Shown: positions 35,069 through 46,695 of the stretch, piece after piece
Position numbering within the stretch: the first letter of the stretch is position 1
Layout of the letters: the number at the start of each line of letters is the position of its first letter
DNA from: Betaproteobacteria bacterium RIFCSPLOWO2_02_FULL_67_26
GTDB lineage: Bacteria; Pseudomonadota; Gammaproteobacteria; Burkholderiales; SG8-41
Assembly: GCA_001771935.1 (NCBI GenBank)
Contig: MERD01000071.1
Location: 1 to 50,147 of the forward strand
DNA: 50,147 nucleotides
Direction of reading: 5' to 3'
Translations under genes and position numbers: made by a program
Notes under the pieces: model-generated
What the model saw: only the letters and a program-made list of their open reading frames with translations
Database searches by the model: none
Told to the model about the DNA's origin: nothing

Positions 35069-37657
35069 ATGGGAAAGCAGCTGATCATCGCCGAGAAGCC
35101 TTCTGTCGCCGCCGACATCGCGCGCGCGCTCGGCGGCTTCAAGCGTCACAACGATTACTTCGAGAGCGATGATTACGTGCTGTCCTCCGCGGTCGGCCAC
35201 CTGCTCGAGCTGCGCGCGCCCGAGGAGCACGACCCGCGCAAGGGTCGCTGGACGTTCAAGCACCTGCCGGTGATCCCGCCGCATTTCGAGCTCGCGCCGA
35301 TCGAGAGAAGCGAACAGCGCCTCAACCTGCTGCTGCGGCTGATGAAGCGCAAGGACGTGTCCGGGCTCGTCAACGCCTGCGACGCGGGGCGGGAAGGCGA
35401 GTTGATCTTCCGCTACATCGTGCAGCACGCGAAAGTGAAGAAGCCGATCGTGCGGCTGTGGCTGCAGTCGATGACCCAGGGCGCGATCCGCGAAGGGTTT
35501 GCCGGGCTGCGCGCCGACCGCGAGCTGCTGCCGCTTGCCGACGCGGCGAAGTGCCGCTCGGAAGCCGACTGGCTGATCGGCATCAACGGCACGCGCGCGA
35601 TGACCGCGTTCAACAATCGCATCAGCGAAACCGGATTCTTCAAGACCACCGTGGGGCGCGTGCAGACGCCGACGCTGGCGATCCTGGTCGAGCGCGAGGA
35701 GCGCATCAAGGCCTTCACGCCGCGTGATTACTGGGAAGTGCACGCGCGCTTCGGCGCCAAGGGCGGCGAATACGCCGGCCGCTGGTTCGATGCCGATTTC
35801 AAGAAGGACGACGACGCGGAGCGCAAGACCGAGCGGATGTGGGGCGCGGCCGCGGCCGACGCCGTCGTCGCGGCGTGCCAGGGCAGGACCGGCACCGTCG
35901 AGGAAGAAACCAAGCCGGCGACGCAGCTCTCGCCGCTGCTGTTCGACCTGACCAGCCTCCAGCGCGAGGCAAACGGGCGTTTCGGCTTCTCGGCGCGCAC
36001 CACGCTCTCCCTGGCGCAGGCCCTGTACGAACGGCACAAGGTCCTCACCTACCCGCGCACCGACGCGCGCGCGCTGCCCGAGGACTACCTCGGGACCGTG
36101 AAGAAGGCGATGGAGATGCTCTCCGGCTCGAAGGAATACGCGCCGTTCGCGAAGAGCGTGCTGAAGAACGGCTGGGTCAAGCTTAACAAGCGCGTGTTCG
36201 ACAACACCAAGATCAGCGACCACTTCGCCATCATCCCGACGCTGCAGGCGCCCAAGCACCTGAACGAGATCGAGCAGAAGCTCTACGATCTCGTGGTGCG
36301 GCGTTTTCTCGCGGTGTTCCACCCGCCCGCCGAGTACCTGCAGACGACGCGCGTGACGAGGGTGGAAGAACACTCATTCAAGACCGAAGGCCGGATATTG
36401 CAGAACCCCGGCTGGCTCGCGATCTACGGCAAGCTCGCGCAGGAGGAAAACCTGAACCTTCCGGCCGTCGCCGCGAACGAGAAGGTGGACGTGCTCGAGG
36501 TCACGGCCGCGGCGAACCAGACCAAGCCGCCGGCGCGCTTCTCGGAAGCGACGCTGCTGTCGGCCATGGAAGGCGCCGGCAAGCTCGTGGAAGACGATGA
36601 GCTGCGCGAGGCGATGGAAGCGAAGGGGCTCGGCACGCCCGCCACGCGCGCAGCGGTCATCGAGGGCTTGCTCTACGAGGATTACATTCACCGCAACGGG
36701 CGCGAGCTGGTGCCCACGCCCAAGGCGTTCTCGCTCATGTTCGCGTTGAAGCACTTCGGCGTCACCGAGATCACCTCGCCCGAGCTGACCGGCGACTGGG
36801 AGTACAAGCTGAAGCAGATGGAAGGCGGAAAGCTGCCGCGCGAAGAATTCATGGACCACATCGAGCAGGTCACGCGCGACCTGGTGGAGCGCATCCGGCG
36901 CGGCGAGATCCCCGACGAGGTGTACGCGATCGTGGAAGCGCCGTGCCCGAAGTGCGGCGGCGTGGTGCAGGAGAACTACCGCAAATTCCAGTGCCAGAAA
37001 TGCGAATTTTCGCTGTACAAGGTGTCGGCCGGGCGCGAGTGGTCGCCGGAGGAAGTTGCGGAGCTTATTACCAAGCGATTCATCGGCCCGCTGACCGGCT
37101 TTCGCAGCCGCATGGGCAAGCCGTTCTCGGCCGGGATTCGGCTAAACAACGAGCTCAAGATCGAGTTCGACTTCGGCCAGGTCCGGCTCGAGGAGGAAGC
37201 GGCCAACCCGCCCGATTTCACCAACCAGGAAAGCCTGGGCGCCTGCCCGAAATGCGGCGCGCGCGTGTTCGAGTACGGAACGGTCTACGTGTGCGAGAAG
37301 GCGGTCGGCGCGGAGCGCAGCTGCGAATTCCGCTCCGGCAAGATGATCCTGCAGCAACCGGTCGAGCGCGCGCAGATGCAGAAACTGCTCGCCACCGGCC
37401 GCACCGATCTGCTGAAGGCCTTCGTCTCCAAGAAGGGGCGGCGCTTCAAGGCGTTTCTCGTGAAGACCGCCGACGGCAAGGTCGGCTTCGAGTTCGAGGC
37501 GCGCGCGCCGCGCACGCCGAAGGCCGGCGAGCCCGCCCCGGCGCCATACACCGCACCCCAGCGCGGGCGCGGCGCGCCGGCGCAGCCCGCCCCCGCCGCG
37601 AAGCGCCCGAAAGCTGCCGCCAAAGCCGCAGCCAGACCCAAGCGCAAGGCCGCGTAG
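35069..37657 (+). CDS. topB: DNA topoisomerase III-type (type IA) enzyme
   Basis: 862 residues. Type IA topoisomerase that relaxes or decatenates DNA through a 5'-phosphotyrosine; the nucleophile is Tyr328 in VLTYPRTDARALP. The Toprim domain is at the N-terminus (LIIAEKPSVAADIARAL; acidic NACDAGREGELIFR). Longer than E. coli TopB (about 650 residues) because of two C-terminal zinc-ribbon-like repeats (CPKCGG...CQKC; CPKCGA...C) and a Lys/Ala/Pro-rich tail (last 30 residues). This long form with a basic tail is common beside dprA in betaproteobacteria. Start ATG at 35069 begins the conserved GKQLIIAEKPS; longer in-frame starts overlap the terminator. Confidence 0.93.
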   Translation: MGKQLIIAEKPSVAADIARALGGFKRHNDYFESDDYVLSSAVGHLLELRAPEEHDPRKGRWTFKHLPVIPPHFELAPIERSEQRLNLLLRLMKRKDVSGLVNACDAGREGELIFRYIVQHAKVKKPIVRLWLQSMTQGAIREGFAGLRADRELLPLADAAKCRSEADWLIGINGTRAMTAFNNRISETGFFKTTVGRVQTPTLAILVEREERIKAFTPRDYWEVHARFGAKGGEYAGRWFDADFKKDDDAERKTERMWGAAAADAVVAACQGRTGTVEEETKPATQLSPLLFDLTSLQREANGRFGFSARTTLSLAQALYERHKVLTYPRTDARALPEDYLGTVKKAMEMLSGSKEYAPFAKSVLKNGWVKLNKRVFDNTKISDHFAIIPTLQAPKHLNEIEQKLYDLVVRRFLAVFHPPAEYLQTTRVTRVEEHSFKTEGRILQNPGWLAIYGKLAQEENLNLPAVAANEKVDVLEVTAAANQTKPPARFSEATLLSAMEGAGKLVEDDELREAMEAKGLGTPATRAAVIEGLLYEDYIHRNGRELVPTPKAFSLMFALKHFGVTEITSPELTGDWEYKLKQMEGGKLPREEFMDHIEQVTRDLVERIRRGEIPDEVYAIVEAPCPKCGGVVQENYRKFQCQKCEFSLYKVSAGREWSPEEVAELITKRFIGPLTGFRSRMGKPFSAGIRLNNELKIEFDFGQVRLEEEAANPPDFTNQESLGACPKCGARVFEYGTVYVCEKAVGAERSCEFRSGKMILQQPVERAQMQKLLATGRTDLLKAFVSKKGRRFKAFLVKTADGKVGFEFEARAPRTPKAGEPAPAPYTAPQRGRGAPAQPAPAAKRPKAAAKAAARPKRKAA

Positions 37658-37674
37658 GCTTTTATGTAGTAAGA

Positions 37675-37693
37675 AGCGCGGCGTTGCCGCGTT
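37675..37693. terminator. hairpin between convergent topB and gyrB
   Basis: CGCGGC (37677-37682), loop GTT, GCCGCG (37686-37691), extended by a G-T and an A-T pair. It lies in the 39-bp gap between the two convergent stops. There is no proper T-tract on either strand, so it is a weak bidirectional terminator candidate. Confidence 0.4.
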
Positions 37694-37696
37694 GGT

Positions 37697-40138
<2,442 letters not shown>

Positions 40139-41248
40139 TCAGATCCGCATCGGCATCACGACGTAGCGGAACTCGTGGATGTCCGGCACGGTGACCAGCA
40201 TGCTGCTGTTCGCGTCCCCGAACGCACATTCGACACTGTCGCTGTGCACATTGTTCAATACGTCCAGCAGATAGGTGATGTTGAAACCGATGTCCAGCGC
40301 CTCACCGGCATAGGCGATTTCCAGCTCTTCCTGCGCCTCCTCCTGCTCGTTGTTGGTGCAGGAAATGCGCAGGTTGTTGGCCCCGATCAACCAGCGCACG
40401 CCGCGGAATTTCTCATTCGACAGGATCGCCGCCCGCTGCAGCGCGCCAAGCAAGTCCTGCCGCTTCAGCGAAAACCGCTTCTGGTAGTTCGTCGGCACCA
40501 CCCGCGTATAGTCGGGAAACTTGCCGTCGATGATCTTGGTCGTCAGCGCGATCTCGCCGAACGTGAAGCGGACCTGGCCGCCGAAGATCTCGACTGTGAC
40601 CGCCTCTTCCACGTCCCCGAGCAGCCGACCCAGCTCGAGCACCGCCTTCCGCGGCAATATGACTTCCCGCTTTTCCTGCTGCTGGCCGAGCGGACGCGCC
40701 GCATAGCTCAAGCGGTGCCCGTCGGTGGCGACGACCCTGACCTGGCCGCCGTCCAGCACCAGTAACAGGCCATTCAGGTAATACCGGATATCCTGCTGCG
40801 CCATCGCGTATTGCACCAGCAGCAGCAGCTCGCGCAGCGCCTTCTGCGGGATCGCCACTTTGGCCTGCGCGGTTCCCGGCTCCCCCATCGCCGGAAAATC
40901 CGCCGCCGGCAGCGTCTGCAGGTTGAAGCGGCTCTTGCCCGAACGCACCTGGAGGCGATTGTTCTGCACGTCCAGCGTCGTCTCGGTCCCCTCCGGCAGC
41001 GCCCGCAGGATGTCCTGCAGCTTGCGCGCCGATACCGTCAGGCTCGTGTCCTCCCCCGCGCCTTTGCCGGCTTCAGCCGTGGTCGCCACCTGGATTTCCA
41101 GATCCGTCGCCACCAACTGCACGCGGCCCTGCTTGCGTTCGATCAGCACGTTCGACAGGATCGGCAGCGTGTGGCGCTTCTCGACGATACCGGTCACCGC
41201 CTGCAGCGGTTTGAGCAACGCATCGCGTTCGAGTTGGACGAGCTTCAT
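40139..41248 (-). CDS. dnaN: DNA polymerase III beta subunit (sliding clamp)
   Basis: 369 residues. Three repeated clamp domains. Recognisable segments include LQAVTGIVEKRHTLPILSNV, YYLNGLLLVLDG, VATDGHRLSYA, and the C-terminal YRYVVMPMRI-like end (RYVVMPMRI). Ring-shaped processivity factor that also supports Hda-mediated DnaA inactivation. Follows dnaA by 199 bp. Its leader contains a dyad that overlaps the presumed ribosome-binding site. Confidence 0.97.
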   Translation of the reverse strand: MKLVQLERDALLKPLQAVTGIVEKRHTLPILSNVLIERKQGRVQLVATDLEIQVATTAEAGKGAGEDTSLTVSARKLQDILRALPEGTETTLDVQNNRLQVRSGKSRFNLQTLPAADFPAMGEPGTAQAKVAIPQKALRELLLLVQYAMAQQDIRYYLNGLLLVLDGGQVRVVATDGHRLSYAARPLGQQQEKREVILPRKAVLELGRLLGDVEEAVTVEIFGGQVRFTFGEIALTTKIIDGKFPDYTRVVPTNYQKRFSLKRQDLLGALQRAAILSNEKFRGVRWLIGANNLRISCTNNEQEEAQEELEIAYAGEALDIGFNITYLLDVLNNVHSDSVECAFGDANSSMLVTVPDIHEFRYVVMPMRI

Positions 41249-41256
41249 CGATTATT

Positions 41257-41270
41257 CTCTTAGTTAAGAG
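41257..41270. promoter_or_regulatory. dyad in the dnaN leader
   Basis: CTCTTA-GT-TAAGAG is a perfect 6-bp inverted repeat with a two-base centre. Flanking TTATT and AATAA extend it with one bulged base. It lies 9-22 bp before the dnaN ATG and includes the only purine-rich Shine-Dalgarno candidate. Could be a protein-binding site. Confidence 0.35.
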
Positions 41271-41386
41271 TAATAAGTCTAGTAGAGCCGCTCTTCCGCG
41301 GTGGGCAAGCCGGCAAGAACCGCGGTGCTGGCGCAGCGTCGGGAAGGAAAAGCCTGTGTAGAAGCCGGTAGAAGATGTGGGGGGCC

Positions 41387-41431
41387 TGTGGACAACAAGT
41401 CTTGAATGAGCCGTTCCTGGGGATATCCACA
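41387..41431. other. two DnaA-box-like sites between dnaA and dnaN (candidate oriC part)
   Basis: TGTGGACAA (41387-41395) and ATATCCACA (41423-41431) each differ by one base from the DnaA box TTATCCACA (first on the opposite strand), and are 27 bp apart. The 199-bp dnaA-dnaN gap (41249-41447) is a common place for origin elements. No perfect box and no long AT-rich unwinding stretch were seen, so the gap may be dnaN regulation or only part of an origin. Confidence 0.4.
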
Positions 41432-41447
41432 AAGAACACAGCGACAA

Positions 41448-42770
41448 TCAGCTTCTCAGGACGTTTAGCAGCGAGTTGAAATCACGGGTGAGATCGCTGT
41501 TGGTGGACTTGAGGTGCGCGATCTTCCGGCAGGCGTGCAGCACGGTCGTGTGGTCACGGCCGCCGAAGGCTTCGCCGATGTCCGGCAGGCTCATTTGCGT
41601 GAGTTCCTTGGCGAGCGCCATCGCGACCTGGCGCGGGCGCGCGACGTTGCGGCTGCGTTTCTTCGAATACATCTCCGAGACCTTGATCTTGTAGAAATCG
41701 GCGACGGTTTTCTGGATGTTCTCGATCGAGACCTGGCGGTGCTGGATGGCGAGCAAGTCGCGCAAAGCCTCCCTGCTGAGCTCGACCGAAAGTTCGCGGC
41801 CCGAAAATCGCGCATAGGCGAGGACACGCTTGAGACCGCCCTCGAGCTCACGGACGTTGGACTGGATGTGTTTGGCGAGAAAAAATGCCACCGCCTCCTC
41901 CAGCCTGACGCCCTCGACTTCGGCCTTCTTCAGCAGGATGGCAACACGCATCTCCAGCTCCGGCGGCTCGACCGCCACGGTCAGCCCCCATCCGAAGCGG
42001 GAGATGAGGCGGTTTTCCATGCCAGCGATTTCCTTGGGATAGGTGTCGCAGGTGATCACGACCTGCTTATGGGCCTCGATCAGGGCGTTGAAAGCGTAAA
42101 AGAACTCCTCCTGGGTGCGACTCTTGCCGCTGAAGAACTGGATGTCGTCGATCAGCAGCAAGTCAAGCGAGTGGTAGTAGCGCTTGAAGTCGTCGAATGC
42201 CTTGTGCTGGTAGGCGCGCACCACGTCGGAAACGTATTGCTCGGCATGGATGTAGCGGATCTTGCTCTCCGGCGCGTGGTCGCGCAGGCGATTGCCGATG
42301 GCCTGGATCAGGTGCGTCTTGCCGAGTCCCACGCCGCCATAGATGAAAAGCGGGTTGTAGGCCGTGCCCGGCCGCTCCGCAACCTGGGCCGCCGCCGCCC
42401 GCGCCAGTTCGTTGGCTTTCCCGGTTACGAAGGTTTCGAAAGTGAAGCCCGGATTGAGCCGGGATATCTCGCGGCTGCTCGGTTTCGCAGCGTGGTCCTT
42501 CGCGGCAAGCGCCGGCGGCGCTGCCGGTTGCTCCCTCCCGGCCAGAGTGAGGCGGACCTCCACCGGCTGCTTGATCTGCTCGCGCGCAAGCTCCTCGACG
42601 CGCGCCAGGAACTTGTCGCGTATCCATTGCAGGACGAAACGGTTGGGTGCGATCAAGGTGATGCGGTCGCCGTCGGCGTGGAACCGCAGGGGTTTGATCC
42701 AGGTCTTGTATTGCTGGGGCGGCAGCTCCTTCTCGAAGCGGGCCAGGCAGAAGCGCCAGAAGCTGTTCAT
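41448..42770 (-). CDS. dnaA: chromosomal replication initiator protein DnaA
   Basis: 440 residues. Domain I at about 1-90 ([18 protein letters not shown]), a short low-complexity domain II, the AAA+ domain with Walker [16 protein letters not shown] and Walker [14 protein letters not shown], and domain IV with the DnaA-box-binding signature [20 protein letters not shown]. Initiates replication at oriC. Divergent from rpmH across a 192-bp gap; the transcription divergence here matches the overall change of coding strand in the window. Confidence 0.97.
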   Translation of the reverse strand: MNSFWRFCLARFEKELPPQQYKTWIKPLRFHADGDRITLIAPNRFVLQWIRDKFLARVEELAREQIKQPVEVRLTLAGREQPAAPPALAAKDHAAKPSSREISRLNPGFTFETFVTGKANELARAAAAQVAERPGTAYNPLFIYGGVGLGKTHLIQAIGNRLRDHAPESKIRYIHAEQYVSDVVRAYQHKAFDDFKRYYHSLDLLLIDDIQFFSGKSRTQEEFFYAFNALIEAHKQVVITCDTYPKEIAGMENRLISRFGWGLTVAVEPPELEMRVAILLKKAEVEGVRLEEAVAFFLAKHIQSNVRELEGGLKRVLAYARFSGRELSVELSREALRDLLAIQHRQVSIENIQKTVADFYKIKVSEMYSKKRSRNVARPRQVAMALAKELTQMSLPDIGEAFGGRDHTTVLHACRKIAHLKSTNSDLTRDFNSLLNVLRS

Positions 42771-42827
42771 CGGCGTCGTTTTGGTGTTGAAATCCGGCCG
42801 GAGAGAAGGTGCGATTTTCAGTCGCAG

Positions 42828-42858
42828 ATTTTATCCTTTTTGGGGTGCGTTATCCACC
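42828..42858 (-). promoter_or_regulatory. candidate dnaA promoter with a DnaA box over the -35
   Basis: On the minus strand TAAAAT (42833-42828) is a -10 candidate, with TGGATA (42856-42851) as a weak -35 at 17-bp spacing. A DnaA-box-like TTATCCACC (42850-42858, one mismatch) covers that -35, which would suit autorepression by DnaA. About 57 bp to the dnaA ATG. Confidence 0.4.
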
Positions 42859-42901
42859 GATTTGAAGTGCGTGCGATGCGTATGCGGCGCGCGGAAATAG
42901 G

Positions 42902-42931
42902 TTGACACGGTTGAGAGTTAAAGGTTGTAAT
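42902..42931 (+). promoter_or_regulatory. rpmH promoter
   Basis: TTGACA (42902-42907) followed after 18 bp by TGTAAT (42926-42931), about 31 bp before the rpmH ATG. A perfect -35 and a five-of-six -10 make this a strong promoter for the rpmH-rnpA-yidC run. Confidence 0.6.
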
Positions 42932-42962
42932 AGCGCCCTTTTTGGCAGCCGGACAAACCGAC

Positions 42963-43097
42963 ATGAAACGGACTTACCAGCCCTCGGTTACGCGCCGCAA
43001 GCGCACCCACGGCTTTCGCGTGCGCATGCGGACCCGCGGCGGGCGGGCGGTATTGCGCGCGAGACGCGCCAAGGGGCGCTCACGGTTGGGCGTCTGA
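42963..43097 (+). CDS. rpmH: 50S ribosomal protein L34
   Basis: 44 residues: [20 protein letters not shown] at the start and ending [11 protein letters not shown], the family's invariable length and highly basic composition. Located in the large ribosomal subunit. Divergent from dnaA and first gene of the rpmH-rnpA-yidC group. Its stop TGA is overlapped by the open rnpA frame. Confidence 0.97.
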   Translation: MKRTYQPSVTRRKRTHGFRVRMRTRGGRAVLRARRAKGRSRLGV

Positions 43098-43114
43098 GCG
43101 CCGGGAGGGCCACG

Positions 43115-43459
43115 CTGCCGCGCAGCGCGCGCCTGCTGCGCCGCGAGCAGTATCGTGCTGCGCTTTCGTCAGGCGCGGCCGGGGAGCGCCGGCATTTCAC
43201 CTTGTTCGCGACGCCCAACGGGCTCACTCAGGCGCGCATCGGTATCATCGCGAGCCGGCGCGTCGCGCGGCGGGCGGTCGACCGCAACCGGGCCAAGCGG
43301 CTGGTACGGGAGGCCTTTCGCAAGGTCCGGAATCGCCTGATGGGCGTCGATGTGGTGGTTGAGGTGCGCCGCTGTCCGGCACGAGAAACCGCTGCTGCTG
43401 CCGGCGCGGAAATCGCGAAGTTGCTCGAGGAGCTGCGCGCGCGAATGGGCGCCAGCTAG
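43115..43459 (+). CDS. rnpA: ribonuclease P protein component, probable CTG start
   Basis: 114 residues from the chosen CTG. Protein subunit of RNase P, which matures tRNA 5' ends with the M1 RNA. Family motif RRAVDRNRAKRLVREAFRK and the N-terminal LPRSARLLRREQYRAAL are clear. In this frame there is no ATG, GTG or TTG between 42902 and the conserved N-terminus. The CTG at 43115 has GGGAGGG (43103-43109) just upstream and gives the normal family length. A CTG at 43094 overlapping the rpmH stop is an alternative. The frame stays open through all of rpmH back to a TTG at 42902, which lies in the rpmH -35 box. Normally yidD follows, but here yidC begins 36 bp later. Confidence 0.88.
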   Translation: MPRSARLLRREQYRAALSSGAAGERRHFTLFATPNGLTQARIGIIASRRVARRAVDRNRAKRLVREAFRKVRNRLMGVDVVVEVRRCPARETAAAAGAEIAKLLEELRARMGAS

Positions 43460-43495
43460 GCGCGTACAGGCAATTTAGCCCGGCGAAGCACGGTC

Positions 43496-45154
43496 ATGGA
43501 CTCGCAACGGCTGATTCTATTTTTCGTTTTTTCATTCTCGGTGTTCCTGCTGCTGGATGCGTGGCAGCGTGACCAGTTGCCCGCGACGCCCCCGGCGGCG
43601 GTCGGCGACCAGGCCGGGAAAGCGGGTCCTCCCGCCGCGCAGCCGCCGGTTCCGAGCGAGAAGCTGGCGATGGCGCCGCCGGCGGTACCCGGGCAGGAAC
43701 GTCGTGCCGCGGAGGCAGGCGCGCCGCTACGGATCGAGACCGATCTCTACATTGCGGAATTGAACACCCTGGGCGGTGATTTGCGCCGCCTGCAATTGAA
43801 GAAGCATCGCGACACGCTCGATCACGAGAAGGATTTCGTGCTGTTCGAGGTGTCGCCCGAGCGCACTTATATCGCCCAGGCCGGACTGATCGGCGGCAAC
43901 CTGCCCAACCACAGGACCTTGTATGCGGCCGCGGCCGCGAGCTACCCGCTGGCCGACGGGCAGGACCGCGTGGAGGTGCGGCTGGTTGCGCCGCCCGGTG
44001 ACGGCGTGCAGGTGACGAAGGTCTATCGCTTCCACCGGGGAAGCTATTTGGTCGACGTCAGTTTCGAGATCGACAACAAGAGCGGGACGCCGTTGCAGCC
44101 GTACGCCTATTTCCAGATCGTGCGGGACGGCAAGCCGCCCGCCGGCGATTCGGCGATGCTGCCGACGTTCACCGGGGTGGCGGCATATACCGAAAAGGAC
44201 AAGTTCCAGAAAGCAACGTTTGCCGACATCGACAAGGGGAAGACGGCATTTCCCAAGAACAGCAACGATGGCTGGATTGCCGTTTTGCAGCACTATTTTT
44301 TCAGCGCCTGGTTGCCGAAGAACGGGACGCCGCGGGAGTTTTACACGCGGCGGCTGGAGGAAAATCTCTACGCGGCTGGAGTGATCGTGCCGGCGGGCTC
44401 GATTGCTGCGGGTGGCGCGGCCTCGGTAACCGTTCCGCTATACGCCGGACCGGAGGAACAGGAAAAGCTCGAGAAGATCGCGCCGGGCCTGGAACTCACG
44501 ATCGATTATGGCTGGCTGACGATCATCGCGGTGCCGCTGTTCTGGCTGCTGGCCTGGTTGTATCAATGGGTCGGTAACTGGGGCATCGCGATCATCCTGC
44601 TGACGGTGATCATCAAGCTGCTGTTCTATCCGCTCTCGGCGGCAAGCTACCGCTCGATGGCGAAAATGCGCGTGCTCGCGCCGAAGCTGCAAAAACTCAA
44701 GGATCAGTACGGAGATGATCGTCAACGCATGCAACAGGCGATGATGGAGCTCTATAAGACCGAGAAGATCAATCCGTTGGGCGGCTGCATGCCGATAATG
44801 GTGCAAATACCTGTTTTTATTGCACTTTATTGGGTTTTGCTGGCGAGTGTCGAGCTGCGGCACGCACCGTTCATGCTCTGGATAGACGATTTGGCCGCCC
44901 CGGATCCGTGGTTCATCTTGCCGATACTGATGGCTGCGACCATGTGGATCCAGACGATGCTCAACCCGGAGCCCCCTGACCCGGTCCAGGCCAAAGTGAT
45001 GAAAATCATGCCGATCGTGTTCAGCGTCTTCTTCTTCTTTTTCCCGGCGGGCCTGGTGCTCTACTGGCTGGTGAACAACGTGCTGTCGATAGCCCAGCAA
45101 TGGCAGATTACGCGCATGATGGAGCGCGAGGGCCTGGCGTCGCGCAAGCACTGA
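43496..45154 (+). CDS. yidC: membrane protein insertase YidC
   Basis: 552 residues, Gram-negative type. N-terminal transmembrane helix ([18 protein letters not shown]), a large periplasmic beta domain (about 70-330), then the conserved insertase core with helices at [54 protein letters not shown] and [17 protein letters not shown]. The coil [19 protein letters not shown] is the usual cytoplasmic hairpin. Inserts membrane proteins alone or with SecYEG. Lies between rnpA and mnmE in the standard order. Confidence 0.97.
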   Translation: MDSQRLILFFVFSFSVFLLLDAWQRDQLPATPPAAVGDQAGKAGPPAAQPPVPSEKLAMAPPAVPGQERRAAEAGAPLRIETDLYIAELNTLGGDLRRLQLKKHRDTLDHEKDFVLFEVSPERTYIAQAGLIGGNLPNHRTLYAAAAASYPLADGQDRVEVRLVAPPGDGVQVTKVYRFHRGSYLVDVSFEIDNKSGTPLQPYAYFQIVRDGKPPAGDSAMLPTFTGVAAYTEKDKFQKATFADIDKGKTAFPKNSNDGWIAVLQHYFFSAWLPKNGTPREFYTRRLEENLYAAGVIVPAGSIAAGGAASVTVPLYAGPEEQEKLEKIAPGLELTIDYGWLTIIAVPLFWLLAWLYQWVGNWGIAIILLTVIIKLLFYPLSAASYRSMAKMRVLAPKLQKLKDQYGDDRQRMQQAMMELYKTEKINPLGGCMPIMVQIPVFIALYWVLLASVELRHAPFMLWIDDLAAPDPWFILPILMAATMWIQTMLNPEPPDPVQAKVMKIMPIVFSVFFFFFPAGLVLYWLVNNVLSIAQQWQITRMMEREGLASRKH

Positions 45155-45200
45155 CGCAGCTCAGCGCTGCTCGGCCCGCATCGGGTTACGATGCAGGCCG

Positions 45201-46541
45201 ATGATCGATCGAGACACCATAGCCGCGATCGCGACGGCCGCGGGACGCAGTGGCATCGGCGTCGTGCGCGTATCCGGGCAGCGGCTGGAGCCGATGGTCA
45301 GGGCCATCATCGGCAGGCCGCCTGCGCCGCGGCAGGCTGTGCTGGCGGATTTCCTCGACGCACGCGGCGGCGTCATCGACCAGGGCATCGCGTTGTTTTT
45401 CCCAGCGCCGCGCTCCTATACCGGCGAGGACGTGCTCGAGCTGCAGGGACACGGCGGGCCGGTCGTGCTGCGCGAATTGCTCAAGCGTTGCCTCGAACTC
45501 GGGGCGCGGCCCGCCCGCCCGGGAGAATTCACGGAGCGCGCCTATCTCAACGACAAACTCGATCTGGCGCAAGCGGAAAGCGTTGCGGACCTGATCGACG
45601 CCGCAACCCGCGAGGCGGCAAGAAGCGCCGTCCGCTCGCTGCAGGGCGTGTTTTCACAACGGGTCGAGGAGCTCACGCGCGCCGTGATCGAATTGCGTGC
45701 GCTGGTCGAAGCCACGCTTGATTTTCCCGATGAGGAAGTCGAGTTCCTCAAGCAGGCGGATGCCGACGGCAAGCTTGCGGCCGCGAGCGCGAGACTTGAG
45801 GACGTGCTGTCGGCGTCGCGCCAGGGAAGCCTGTTGCGCGACGGCATCCATGTCGTGCTGGCCGGTCAGCCAAATGTCGGCAAGTCCAGCTTGCTGAACT
45901 GTCTCGCCGGGGAGGATCTTGCGATCGTCACCGAGATTCCCGGCACGACGCGGGACGTGATTCGGCAAAGCATCAACCTGGAGGGCGTCCCGGCGCACGT
46001 GATCGACACCGCCGGCCTGCGCGTGTCCGACGACCCGGTGGAGAGAATCGGGATCGCGCGAACCTGGGCAGCGATCGAAAGAGCGGACCTGGTGGTGCTC
46101 CTGCTCGATGCAACTCAGGGCGAAAGCGCTGCCGACCGGGCCATCCTTAAGCAGCTTCCCGCTGAGCTGGGGTGCATCAGGGTGATGAACAAGATCGATC
46201 TGGTGGGGCGAGCGCCGGCCCGGGAGCTCAAGAATGGGGCCACCACGATCTGGCTCTCGGCCAAGACCGGCGCGGGCATGGAACTGCTTCGCCATGCACT
46301 TCTGGAGAGGGTGGGCTGGCGTTCGGATGGGGAAGGGTTGTTCATGGCCCGGGAACGGCACGTGCAGGCGCTACAACAGGCCAGCACCCACCTCAAGAGA
46401 GCCCGGGAGCTGGGTGACCAACTCGAACTATTTGCCGAGGAACTCCGCCTGGCCCAGGAAGCTCTCGGTGCCATCACCGGCGATTACAGCTCGGACGACC
46501 TATTGGGGGAAATATTCAGTCGCTTTTGCATCGGTAAGTGA
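45201..46541 (+). CDS. mnmE: tRNA uridine-5-carboxymethylaminomethyl modification GTPase MnmE
   Basis: 446 residues. N-terminal folate-binding domain ([23 protein letters not shown]), helical domain, and an inserted G domain with P-loop [13 protein letters not shown] (about residue 220), [10 protein letters not shown] and NKID. C-terminal FCIGK carries the invariant cysteine. Works with MnmG to modify the wobble uridine of certain tRNAs. Separated from mnmG by a 154-bp gap holding two parS sites rather than being directly coupled. Confidence 0.96.
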   Translation: MIDRDTIAAIATAAGRSGIGVVRVSGQRLEPMVRAIIGRPPAPRQAVLADFLDARGGVIDQGIALFFPAPRSYTGEDVLELQGHGGPVVLRELLKRCLELGARPARPGEFTERAYLNDKLDLAQAESVADLIDAATREAARSAVRSLQGVFSQRVEELTRAVIELRALVEATLDFPDEEVEFLKQADADGKLAAASARLEDVLSASRQGSLLRDGIHVVLAGQPNVGKSSLLNCLAGEDLAIVTEIPGTTRDVIRQSINLEGVPAHVIDTAGLRVSDDPVERIGIARTWAAIERADLVVLLLDATQGESAADRAILKQLPAELGCIRVMNKIDLVGRAPARELKNGATTIWLSAKTGAGMELLRHALLERVGWRSDGEGLFMARERHVQALQQASTHLKRARELGDQLELFAEELRLAQEALGAITGDYSSDDLLGEIFSRFCIGK

Positions 46542-46555
46542 CCACTCCGTAGAAA

Positions 46556-46571
46556 TGTTTCACGTGGAACA
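46556..46571. other. parS site 1
   Basis: TGTTTCACGTGGAACA differs by one base from the ParB-binding consensus TGTTTCACGTGAAACA. It lies 14 bp after the mnmE stop, about 3.5 kb from parB. Confidence 0.85.
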
Positions 46572-46586
46572 TTTCCCATCTCTATA

Positions 46587-46601
46587 TGCTGCAACGCAGC
46601 A
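46587..46601. other. small hairpin between the parS sites
   Basis: TGCTGC-AAC-GCAGCA, a perfect 6-bp stem, lies centrally between the inverted parS copies. No T-run follows, so a terminator role for mnmE is unlikely. Confidence 0.35.
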
Positions 46602-46608
46602 ATAAAGC

Positions 46609-46624
46609 GGTTCCACGTGAAACA
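46609..46624. other. parS site 2
   Basis: GGTTCCACGTGAAACA has two mismatches to the parS consensus. Its 15 bases at 46610-46624 are the exact reverse complement of 46556-46570 in site 1, so the two sites are inverted copies 39 bp apart. Confidence 0.75.
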
Positions 46625-46695
46625 TAGTGCTTCCGCAGTTCAGTCGCCAGCCAATTTCCTGTATCATTGCTGGGTGAAGCCCAGCTTAGTATATT

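Noticed and set aside
41249-41447. dnaA-dnaN gap as a complete oriC
   Set aside because: Only two imperfect DnaA boxes and no clear AT-rich unwinding element; kept only as a candidate origin part.
46669-46685. GCTGGG/CCCAGC hairpin as a terminator after mnmE
   Set aside because: No T-run and it lies beyond both parS sites, just before mnmG; more likely a leader feature or chance.
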